Positions 1 to 5,254 of a DNA stretch of 5,254 bases are shown in pieces. This DNA is from Pseudomonas sp. (GTDB lineage Bacteria; Pseudomonadota; Gammaproteobacteria; Pseudomonadales; Pseudomonadaceae): positions 1-5,254 of the forward strand of contig DNMQ01000305.1 in assembly GCA_003488145.1 (NCBI GenBank). The letters run 5' to 3'. The notes beneath the pieces are model-generated. The model saw only the letters and a program-made list of their open reading frames with translations, was not told the DNA's origin and made no database searches. A program made the translations under genes and the position numbers. The first letter of the stretch is position 1. Each line of letters begins with the position of its first letter.

Positions 1-239
1 TTGATGCCCTGCATGACGTACTGCGAGTCGGTCACCAAACGAACCTTGCACGAGCGCTTCAGCTCCGCCAACCCGCGGATTGCCGCCATGAGCTCCATGC
101 GGTTGTTGGTGGTGTCGGGCTCGCCGCCCCAGAGCTCACGCTTGACGCCCTTATAAATAAGTAGCGCCCCCCAGCCGCCCGGGCCGGGATTGCCCTTGCA
201 GGCACCGTCGGTGTAGATCTCGACCCAATCGTCGCTCAT
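1..239 (-). CDS. rnhA: Ribonuclease HI, N-terminal part (cut by window edge)
   Basis: Ribonuclease HI cleaves the RNA strand of RNA-DNA hybrids in the cytoplasm, removing R-loops and helping to process Okazaki primers. Reading the minus strand from the ATG at 239-237 gives 79 codons before the window ends; the usual length is about 150 residues, so roughly the C-terminal half is missing. Visible signatures are [19 protein letters not shown] near the start, [10 protein letters not shown], and VTDSQYV. These supply three of the four catalytic acidic residues (D11, E49, D71; equivalent to D10, E48, D70 in E. coli). The fourth, near residue 134, lies outside the window. The start fits the family, whose first catalytic Asp lies about ten residues in. 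The upstream ribosome site is weak (AGTAAG about 8 nt before ATG). The gene begins 38 nt after the methyltransferase stop on the same strand, with no terminator between, so co-transcription is likely. Confidence 0.96.
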   Translation of the reverse strand, partial: MSDDWVEIYTDGACKGNPGPGGWGALLIYKGVKRELWGGEPDTTNNRMELMAAIRGLAELKRSCKVRLVTDSQYVMQGI

Positions 240-277
240 GTAGATTGCTTACTCTGTTTGCCGACAGGCTCGGGGCG

Positions 278-1048
278 TCAAGGGAGTCGGTGTTGTTCGG
301 CTTCGCGGCGGCTGACTTTGGCGACGGGCATCGGCAATAGCTTGCCCATGCGTTCGCGGCGCTCCTGGCGCAAGGGCCGCAGGCCGATCATCAACTTGCG
401 CGCGACCAGCAGATAGAAACCGCCAGTTGGCGCCTGCAACTGCTGCCCGACGGACTCCAGACGAGACAACCGCGCCTGCCAGTCGCTCGAAGAAAGCGGC
501 GGACAATAGCACCCGAAGCGACGTTTCTCCAGCGCGAATCCCAGCAGGTTCAGCCAGTCCCCTACCCTTGACGGACGAATGCAACGCGCCTGCCGAAACG
601 CCTCGCGCGAGACCAGATGACGCAGGCCCCAGGCACTCCAGGGGTTGATACCGACGATCAGCAGATGCCCGCCCGGACGAACGCCACGCGCCGCTTCACG
701 CAACAACCCATGGGGCGACAGGCTGAAATCCAATGCATGCTGCAGCACCACGACATCAGCAGCATGCTCGCCGAGCGGCCAGGCCTGCTCCTCGCAATGA
801 ATCTCCACACCAGGCAGTGGGGCACCGAGGCGAACGCTGCGTTTGATGTTCTGTGGTTGCACCGGCTCGCCGCTGAACGGACCGTTGTGCACCAGATAGC
901 TGCCGAAACAACGCGCCAGCTCTTCGGTCAGGACTTGCTTCTCCTGAACCAGCAGCTGCTGGCCCAGCGGCCCCTCGAACCAGGCGGACGCCTCATTGAT
1001 CATGGACAGCCAATGGTCGCTGCCTTGGGTGGACGGTCGATCGTTCAT
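278..1048 (-). CDS. YafS-like class I SAM-methyltransferase-fold protein
   Basis: This 256-residue protein resembles the Methyltransf_11 family and, by recalled sequence and position beside gloB and rnhA, E. coli YafS, whose substrate I do not know. The second half of the Rossmann-type methyltransferase core is clear at about residues 85-145: the acidic strand end [12 protein letters not shown] (97-108), the helix [21 protein letters not shown] (113-133) with the PGG turn after motif III, and then [12 protein letters not shown]. The region where the glycine-rich SAM loop (motif I) should be reads [10 protein letters not shown] (47-56), without GxGxG; E. coli YafS as I recall it is equally degenerate there. 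The C-terminal tail (about 224-256) is strongly basic. The ATG at 1048-1046 is supported by GGAG (complement of 1056-1059), 7 nt upstream. It is divergent from gloB and probably heads an operon with rnhA. The fold is sure; methyltransferase activity is not shown. Confidence 0.9.
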   Translation of the reverse strand: MNDRPSTQGSDHWLSMINEASAWFEGPLGQQLLVQEKQVLTEELARCFGSYLVHNGPFSGEPVQPQNIKRSVRLGAPLPGVEIHCEEQAWPLGEHAADVVVLQHALDFSLSPHGLLREAARGVRPGGHLLIVGINPWSAWGLRHLVSREAFRQARCIRPSRVGDWLNLLGFALEKRRFGCYCPPLSSSDWQARLSRLESVGQQLQAPTGGFYLLVARKLMIGLRPLRQERRERMGKLLPMPVAKVSRREAEQHRLP

Positions 1049-1062
1049 CGCTCGGCTCCGTT

Positions 1063-1083
1063 CGCCGCGCGATCTGCGCGGCG
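1063..1083. repeat. Perfect 8-bp inverted repeat between yafS-like gene and gloB
   Basis: CGCCGCGC (1063-1070) is followed by a GATCT spacer and its exact reverse complement GCGCGGCG (1076-1083). It lies just upstream of the GGAG ribosome site of the minus-strand methyltransferase gene. It would therefore form a GC-only hairpin in that gene's leader if transcription starts further up, or it could be a protein-binding operator in the divergent control region. There is no T-run on either side, so it is not a standard intrinsic terminator. In GC-rich DNA such a repeat can also arise by chance. Confidence 0.5.
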
Positions 1084-1098
1084 CTGAGTTCGCTCGGG

Positions 1099-1126
1099 TT
1101 CAACTTTCCCATGGGACTGCTAGGAT
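1099..1126 (+). promoter_or_regulatory. Weak candidate sigma-70 promoter for gloB
   Basis: TTCAAC (1099-1104) and TAGGAT (1121-1126) are separated by 16 nt. The -10 box matches the consensus at four of six positions and the -35 box at only about three. Transcription would begin near 1133, giving a leader of about 25 nt before the gloB ATG at 1158. The placement is sensible, but the score is low and the site overlaps an alternative gloB start codon at 1125. Confidence 0.3.
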
Positions 1127-1157
1127 GCGCCTTTGTCACTCAATTGGCGACCCGCCC

Positions 1158-1937
1158 ATGTTGAAGATCGAAGCCCTTCCCGCCTTCACCGACAACTACA
1201 TCTGGTTGCTTCTGGACGAGGCCACTCAACGCTGCGCTGCCGTCGATCCCGGTGATGCCACGCCAGTCCTGAAGTGGCTGCGCGACCACTCGGAGTGGCA
1301 GCTCAGTGACATCCTGATTACCCACCACCATCACGACCACGTCGGCGGCGTCGAACGGCTCAAGACACAGACCGGCGCGCGCGTTTATGGACCGGCGGCC
1401 GAGAACATTCCCGCGCGCGACGAGGCGCTGAGCGACGGCCAGCACCTCGAGGTACTCGGGACGGACTTGCAGGTCATCGCCGTCCCTGGCCACACGCTTG
1501 GCCATATCGCTTATTTCCATGCCGACCCCGTGCAGCCCTGGCTGCTCTGTGGCGATACGCTGTTCGCCGCCGGCTGCGGGCGTCTGTTCGAAGGCACGCC
1601 CGAGCAGATGTTCCGCTCGCTGCAGCGCCTGGCCGATACACCGGATAGCACCCTCGTCTACTGCACCCACGAATACACGCTGAGCAATCTGCGCTTTGCC
1701 CGGGCAGTGGAACCGGACAACCCGGTCATTGGAAAACGCATGCGCGAGGTGGCCGAACTGCGCGAATCGAACCGCTTCAGCCTGCCAAGCAGAATGGATA
1801 TCGAGCGCGCGACTAACCCTTTTCTGCGTTGTGGTGTCGCCGCCGTTCAGCATGCGGCAAGCGAGCGCAGCGGCGGCCAGCTAGACGGCGATGTCGCGGT
1901 TTTCGCGGCTTTGCGCGCCTGGAAGGACGCCTTCTGA
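1158..1937 (+). CDS. gloB: Hydroxyacylglutathione hydrolase (glyoxalase II)
   Basis: GloB hydrolyses S-D-lactoylglutathione to D-lactate and glutathione, the second step of glutathione-dependent methylglyoxal detoxification in the cytoplasm. The 259 residues match the usual family length of about 250-260. The N-terminal metallo-beta-lactamase domain has the signature THHHHDH (55-61), which supplies H56, H58, D60 and H61. The other metal ligands are H112 in PGHTLGH, D133 in CGDTLF and H171 in CTHEYT, so the binuclear metal site is complete. [13 protein letters not shown] (139-151) and the C-terminal TNPFLR (219-224) are typical of GloB substrate-binding regions and separate it from general metallo-beta-lactamases. 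The ATG at 1158 was chosen because the family begins directly with a strand like [16 protein letters not shown]. The frame is open further upstream (ATG at 1125, and beyond into the yafS-like gene), and no good ribosome site precedes 1158. It is divergent from the yafS-like gene. Confidence 0.97.
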   Translation: MLKIEALPAFTDNYIWLLLDEATQRCAAVDPGDATPVLKWLRDHSEWQLSDILITHHHHDHVGGVERLKTQTGARVYGPAAENIPARDEALSDGQHLEVLGTDLQVIAVPGHTLGHIAYFHADPVQPWLLCGDTLFAAGCGRLFEGTPEQMFRSLQRLADTPDSTLVYCTHEYTLSNLRFARAVEPDNPVIGKRMREVAELRESNRFSLPSRMDIERATNPFLRCGVAAVQHAASERSGGQLDGDVAVFAALRAWKDAF

Positions 1938-1973
1938 CAAGGTCGACAGGTTCCCGAAACGCGGCACGCAGCC

Positions 1974-2002
1974 TTGACCCCATCAGGGGGCGTTCCTAGA
2001 AT
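1974..2002 (+). promoter_or_regulatory. Near-consensus sigma-70 promoter of mltD
   Basis: TTGACC (1974-1979) and TAGAAT (1997-2002) are 17 nt apart, each matching five of six consensus positions with ideal spacing. Transcription would start near 2009-2010, giving a leader of about 28 nt that contains GGGGAAG (2021-2027), 10 nt before the mltD ATG. It lies in the 100-nt gap after gloB, so mltD can be expressed independently of gloB although both are on the same strand. Confidence 0.72.
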
Positions 2003-2037
2003 CCCCCGAATTTTGTTTCCGGGGAAGATTCCAGCCA

Positions 2038-3594
2038 ATGCCGCCAGCTCCCAAGAAACGCCACGAACCGGACGCCTTGGCAGCCGCTGGTCGGGCGTTG
2101 GCTCTAGCCGTTTGCGTCGCCCTAGCGGGCTGTCAGAGCAACGCCGTGCGTGATGATGCACGCGATCAGGCAAGCCGCACCACAGCGCCTGTGGCACAAG
2201 AGCCCATCTGGCTGAACGACACCCCCGTCATCACCGAACACCAGGACATCTGGGAGCGAATCCGCGAGGGTTACAAGCTTCAGGAGCATCTGGACAGCAA
2301 CCCCCGCATCGAGCAACAGCGCCTGCTGTTCTCCAGTCGCCCAAGATCCATCGAAATCGCCAGCGAGCGCGGCAGCCCCTATATCCACTACATTGTCGAG
2401 CGCCTCGAAGAGCGCGACATGCCGCTGGAACTGGCTTTGCTGCCGATCATCGAAAGCTCCTACGATCCCTTCGCCTATTCGCCCGCCCATGCCGTCGGAC
2501 TCTGGCAGTTCATTCCCGCCACCGGCCGGCACTTCAATCTTCGGCAGACAAGCTGGTACGACGGCCGCCGTGACATCACCGCCTCGACCAATGCAGCCCT
2601 GCGTTATCTGAGCTACCTGCACGGCCTGTTCAACGGTGACTGGCTGCTGGCACTGGCTGCCTACAACTCGGGTGAAGGCACCGTGAGCCGGGCCATCGAA
2701 CGCAACCAGAAGCTAGGCCTGCCGACCGACTACTGGAACCTGCCATTGCCGCAGGAAACCCGCGACTACGTGCCGAAGCTGCTGGCCCTGTCGCAATTGA
2801 TCCAGGCCCCCGAGGCCTATGGCATCAATCTCAATCCGATCGCCAACGAGCCCTACTTCGAAGTCATCGCGCTCAAGCAGCGCATGGATCTGGCGCGGGT
2901 CGCCAAACTCGCCGACCTGGACGAGGACGAGCTCTACCAGCTGAACCCTGCCTTCACCCGCCGAATTACCCTGGATGGTCCGCAGCAGCTGCTGGTGCCA
3001 ATGGAAAAGGCTGAGATGCTGGCAGCCAACCTGGCGCTGATGAAGCCGCAGGATCTGGTCGACTGGCAGCAGTATCAGGTGCGCGCAGGAGACACCCTGG
3101 GCGTCATCGCCAACCGTCATCATCTGACCGTCAACATCATCCGCGACGTGAACCGGTTGAAGAGCGACACGTTGCGGATCGGGCAGGTCCTCAGCCTCCC
3201 AACCAGCGGTGATGCCGGCGCTTCGCGGGAGTTGCTGCACGCTGTAGCGCGTCAGCCGGCCGCCACCCCGCGCAGCTACCGGGTCAAATCTGGCGACAAT
3301 CTCTGGGACATCGCCAAGGCCCAGCGCGTCTCGGTACGCGACTTGCAGCGCTGGAACAAGCTCTCCGGCAGCCAGCTCAAGGTGGGCCAGGCGCTGTTCC
3401 TGCAGGGCCCGGCAGTAGCCAACGCGCAGAGCAAGGGAAATTCGCCTACCTATTACAAAGTGCAAAAAGGCGACTCGCTGTACCAGATCGCCAAACGCTT
3501 CAACGTACAGCTGAACAACCTGAAGACCTGGAACCCGAAAGGCACCAGCGTGCTCCGCCCCGGCCAGCTGCTGACGCTATACCTCGCCAACTAG
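2038..3594 (+). CDS. mltD: Membrane-bound lytic murein transglycosylase D with three LysM repeats
   Basis: MltD cleaves the MurNAc-GlcNAc bond of peptidoglycan, leaving 1,6-anhydro-MurNAc ends; it is a family 1 (SLT-type) lytic transglycosylase anchored to the outer membrane. The 518-residue product has a basic N-region (KKRH), a hydrophobic segment (about 13-30) and the lipobox LAGC with the lipidated Cys at 32. The following residues QS do not signal inner-membrane retention. The catalytic domain spans about 108-225: ES in PIIESSYDP supplies the catalytic Glu139, followed by GLWQFIP (154-160) and AAYNSGEG (207-214), the family landmarks. Three LysM peptidoglycan-binding repeats follow at about 345-388, 413-455 and 472-515, each starting YxVxxGD(T/N/S)L, with Ala/Pro- or Ser/Asn-rich linkers. 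E. coli MltD has, as I recall, two LysM and about 450 residues, so this is the longer form. The start is supported by the leader peptide and by GGGGAAG upstream. It has its own promoter and ends in TAG, 11 nt from the convergent HDOD gene. Confidence 0.96.
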   Translation: MPPAPKKRHEPDALAAAGRALALAVCVALAGCQSNAVRDDARDQASRTTAPVAQEPIWLNDTPVITEHQDIWERIREGYKLQEHLDSNPRIEQQRLLFSSRPRSIEIASERGSPYIHYIVERLEERDMPLELALLPIIESSYDPFAYSPAHAVGLWQFIPATGRHFNLRQTSWYDGRRDITASTNAALRYLSYLHGLFNGDWLLALAAYNSGEGTVSRAIERNQKLGLPTDYWNLPLPQETRDYVPKLLALSQLIQAPEAYGINLNPIANEPYFEVIALKQRMDLARVAKLADLDEDELYQLNPAFTRRITLDGPQQLLVPMEKAEMLAANLALMKPQDLVDWQQYQVRAGDTLGVIANRHHLTVNIIRDVNRLKSDTLRIGQVLSLPTSGDAGASRELLHAVARQPAATPRSYRVKSGDNLWDIAKAQRVSVRDLQRWNKLSGSQLKVGQALFLQGPAVANAQSKGNSPTYYKVQKGDSLYQIAKRFNVQLNNLKTWNPKGTSVLRPGQLLTLYLAN

Positions 3595-3605
3595 CCCTCC
3601 GCCAT

Positions 3606-5057
3606 TCACCCAGCCGGACGCTTGCTCAGGGACTCCAGACAGCGCCCAGTCAGCTGGGTAAAGCGCTGAAACGCGACGAACTGTTCGTGTTTCAGCGCCC
3701 GCCCCGAAAACCGGCAATCGCCGTAGATGACACCTATTTCACGCGTCCCCGCCATCAGCGGTGCGATGAAGAACATGCCATTGCCAAACCACTGTCGCAG
3801 CGGCTGGGTCACCAGGTCGGCCAAGTTATAACTTGCCGGCACGCCCATCCAGAGCGACTGCCGATGACGCAGTGCGTAACTGAACACGTTCGGCTGTTCG
3901 GGTTGGTCAGCGGGAAGCACGAAGCCCTGAATCCAGGTCTCGGTCCCTTCACCGACGGCGCAACGCACCTTGAAACGCGTCTGCTGATCGGCCAGCACCG
4001 CCACCATCACACGTTCCAGGCCAACCCCACGGTGCAGCCCCTTCAGCAGCGTATCCAGAATCAACGTGGCATCGCCGCCGCCCGAGGCCATGAGCCCCAG
4101 GTCCTGCAGCGCCTGTTGCATCAGCAACAGATCCGGTTGCAGCAAGGCTGCCTGACGTTGGGCCTGCTGCAGGCGGATCTGCTCGGGATCGGTACTTGGA
4201 ATGAGCCGGCCCAGACGACTGGCGCCAAATGTGGTCGCCACCTGCACGGTTTCATCGGCGCTGGCGAGTATCTGCTGCAACGCATCAGCTTCATCCACGC
4301 CGGTGAACTCGGCCACGGCCCTGGTCAGTGACGTCATCCGCTCGCACTCCCAGCCTCCGAGTGCGGCTTCGCTGATCTGTACGCCCAGCGCGACCGCGCG
4401 AGCGGCCGGATCGCTGCTGGCCACCTGAGTGTGCGCAAGACTGGTCAACTCTCCCAGGTTCCAGCTTCTGACCAGACCCAGGCTGAGCTGCCGGAAGCTG
4501 GTGCCCAACACGCTCTGCACCGCATCGTCAGGCTTGATGCCCGGCTGCGTCAGCTGCAGGGCCAGCTCATCCGCCTGCTCGCCACCGCAGCCCCAGAACG
4601 CCAGCTCGCCCACGTTGTAGAGCAGCGCGGCAATGAATACTTCTTCCTCGTGACGCGAAAGCACATAGCCGGCGATGTTGCGGGCTTGCACCGCGGCGTG
4701 AAACGAACGGGCCAGCAGTTCCAGCAGCTGCTCCCTCGGGGCGCGCTCGAGCAGGCTGTCGATCAGCGTGACCGACAGACTGATCAGGCGCACGTTCTCG
4801 AAGCCGATCATCACGATGGCCCGAGAAATCGTCTTGATGGTCTCCTGGGAGGGGTTGTAATAGCTGCTGTTGCCGACCCTCAGCACCTTGGAAGTCAGCG
4901 AGGCATCACGAAGCAGTACATCGGCCAGTTGCTGCACCGAAGCATGTTCATGCACGGCAAGGCGCTGCAGGTCCTTGACCACGGACGCCAACGCAGGCAG
5001 CTCCGATTGATTCAGGCGGTCTATCCATGCCTGAAGACCCTGGGCACGTACATCCAA
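3606..5057 (-). CDS. HDOD-GAF domain signalling/regulatory protein
   Basis: The N-terminal HDOD domain (about residues 13-208, numbered from the start used here) has the family hallmarks LPALASVVKDLQRL, LLRDASLTSKVLRVGNSSYYNP (48-69), TISRAIVMIGFENVRLISL (76-94) and the core helix ALLYNVGELAF. In true HD phosphohydrolases the core reads HD; here it is YN (147-148), so phosphodiesterase activity is not expected, which is usual for HDOD proteins. A Gln/Leu-rich helical stretch (about 291-323) leads to a C-terminal GAF-like sensor domain (about 328-473). No signal peptide or membrane segment is seen, so it is probably cytoplasmic. HDOD-GAF proteins are generally linked to signalling, but this one's ligand and partner are unknown. 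The start is uncertain. TTG at 5057 has a well-placed GAGG 7 nt upstream (483 residues). ATG at 5081 (491 residues) has no visible ribosome site, and TTG at 5138 (510 residues) is less likely. Its stop is 11 nt from the mltD stop, and it is divergent from the next gene. Confidence 0.88.
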   Translation of the reverse strand: MDVRAQGLQAWIDRLNQSELPALASVVKDLQRLAVHEHASVQQLADVLLRDASLTSKVLRVGNSSYYNPSQETIKTISRAIVMIGFENVRLISLSVTLIDSLLERAPREQLLELLARSFHAAVQARNIAGYVLSRHEEEVFIAALLYNVGELAFWGCGGEQADELALQLTQPGIKPDDAVQSVLGTSFRQLSLGLVRSWNLGELTSLAHTQVASSDPAARAVALGVQISEAALGGWECERMTSLTRAVAEFTGVDEADALQQILASADETVQVATTFGASRLGRLIPSTDPEQIRLQQAQRQAALLQPDLLLMQQALQDLGLMASGGGDATLILDTLLKGLHRGVGLERVMVAVLADQQTRFKVRCAVGEGTETWIQGFVLPADQPEQPNVFSYALRHRQSLWMGVPASYNLADLVTQPLRQWFGNGMFFIAPLMAGTREIGVIYGDCRFSGRALKHEQFVAFQRFTQLTGRCLESLSKRPAG

Positions 5058-5069
5058 GAGGTCACCTCT
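5057..5069. promoter_or_regulatory. Short palindrome holding the HDOD gene's likely ribosome site
   Basis: AGAGGT-C-ACCTCT is a perfect 6+6 palindrome. On the minus strand it reads AGAGGTGACCTCT and directly abuts the TTG start candidate at 5057, with GAGG 7 nt before that TTG. This is the main reason for preferring TTG over the ATG at 5081. Whether the symmetry matters, as a small hairpin hiding the ribosome site or as an operator, cannot be judged from one sequence. Confidence 0.4.
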
Positions 5070-5110
5070 GCACAATGCCATTACGGGAAATGACCGGCAG
5101 TTTGCCCGAG

Positions 5111-5139
5111 TTGCCCGGCCTTTTTCCAGCGCATACAAG
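5111..5139 (+). promoter_or_regulatory. Candidate sigma-70 promoter for the right-edge gene
   Basis: TTGCCC (5111-5116) and TACAAG (5134-5139) are 17 nt apart, each matching four of six consensus positions. It would give a leader of about 50 nt before the ATG at 5196. It lies in the divergent region shared with the HDOD gene. I found no convincing promoter on the minus strand here. Confidence 0.33.
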
Positions 5140-5195
5140 CTGTTACTGTACCGGCCCGAGAAGCCCCTAGCGCCAAGGATCGGATTCCCCGTCTG

Positions 5196-5254
5196 ATGCG
5201 AGCCCTGCTACCGTTACTGACCTGCCTGGCCTTGAGCTTTCCCGCCTTCGCCAC
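5196..5254 (+). CDS. Start of a secreted protein, perhaps an ABC transporter substrate-binding protein (cut by window edge)
   Basis: Only 19 codons are visible before the window ends. They read MRALLPLLTCLALSFPAFA, a typical Sec signal peptide: one Arg after Met, a hydrophobic core of about 12 residues, then a PAFA cleavage site of the A-x-A type. The product is therefore exported to the periplasm. The Cys in the core is not in a lipobox context. A GGA (5182-5184) lies 11 nt upstream of the ATG, a modest ribosome site. From memory, Pseudomonas genomes carry YejA-like family 5 solute-binding proteins of a peptide/microcin C-type ABC transporter just downstream of mltD, and their leaders look similar. 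That identity rests on neighbourhood, not on domain sequence. Other exported proteins are possible. Confidence 0.6.
   Translation, partial: MRALLPLLTCLALSFPAFA

Noticed and set aside
1140..1853. Long open frame antisense to gloB (237 codons)
   Set aside because: It mirrors the codon pattern of gloB in GC-rich DNA, shows no recognisable motif, and gloB on the other strand has a full set of catalytic residues.
1978..1989. CCCC-ATCA-GGGG hairpin after gloB as a terminator
   Set aside because: The stem is only 4 bp with no following T-run, and it overlaps the -35 box and spacer of the mltD promoter.
2003..2024. CCCCC pairing with the GGGG of the mltD ribosome site as a regulatory hairpin
   Set aside because: The predicted transcription start (about 2009) lies downstream of the C-run, so the two arms would not be in the same RNA.
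2713..3465. Long open frame antisense to mltD (250 codons)
   Set aside because: It covers the LysM-coding part of mltD, has no family signature, and is explained by the scarcity of stop codons in GC-rich DNA.
3641..3667. Inverted repeat CCCAG-TCAG-CTGGG with flanking AGCGC/GCGCT near the mltD end, as an mltD terminator
   Set aside because: It lies within the HDOD coding sequence, has an unpaired bulge and no T-run. Codon constraint explains it as well.
4431..5093. Long open frame antisense to the HDOD gene (220 codons)
   Set aside because: The translation is low-complexity, rich in Gln, His and Arg, as expected for a shadow frame. The HDOD protein on the other strand is clearly real.
5111..5218. 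Repeated TTGCCCG and GTTACTG words near the right-edge gene as operator sites
   Set aside because: The words are 7 nt or shorter, unevenly spaced, and one copy falls inside the signal-peptide coding sequence. Chance is the simplest explanation.

Overview
The window looks like a piece of a gamma-proteobacterial chromosome, most likely Pseudomonas sensu lato and perhaps the stutzeri/Stutzerimonas branch. The reasons are the GC-rich coding sequence with strong third-position G/C, the protein sequences, and the gene order rnhA - yafS-like methyltransferase - gloB - mltD. From memory this order is conserved in Pseudomonas, and in a related arrangement in Escherichia coli. The genus call is an inference from recalled family sequences, not from a search.

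Layout. Bases 1-239 (minus) hold the N-terminal half of ribonuclease HI, cut by the window edge. Bases 278-1048 (minus) hold a YafS-type class I methyltransferase-fold protein, 38 nt upstream of rnhA and probably co-transcribed with it. A 109-nt divergent intergenic region (1049-1157) has a perfect 8-bp inverted repeat and a weak promoter candidate. Bases 1158-1937 (plus) encode glyoxalase II (GloB) with all metal ligands intact. A 100-nt gap carries a near-consensus sigma-70 promoter, followed by mltD (2038-3594, plus), a lipoprotein lytic transglycosylase with three LysM repeats. Only 11 nt later, converging from the other strand, lies an HDOD-GAF protein gene (3606 to about 5057, minus). 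At the right edge (5196-5254, plus) a new gene begins with a signal peptide. It is probably the periplasmic binding protein of a peptide/microcin C-type ABC transporter, an inference from neighbourhood and leader style only.

How the genes fit together. These are mostly housekeeping functions with no single shared pathway: RNA-DNA hybrid removal (RnhA), methylglyoxal detoxification (GloB), murein turnover (MltD), and a regulatory or signalling protein (HDOD-GAF). The yafS/rnhA pair is divergent from gloB. mltD has its own promoter even though it follows gloB on the same strand. The HDOD-GAF gene and the downstream binding-protein gene are divergent across a short control region.

No tRNA, rRNA, CRISPR array, insertion sequence, prophage or defence signature is visible, and no intergenic stretch exceeds about 140 bases. 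I see no undescribed multi-gene system. The items most worth a second look are the degenerate SAM-binding motif of the YafS-like protein, the unusual HDOD-GAF gene inserted beside mltD, the inverted repeat in front of yafS, and the uncertain starts of gloB and the HDOD gene.
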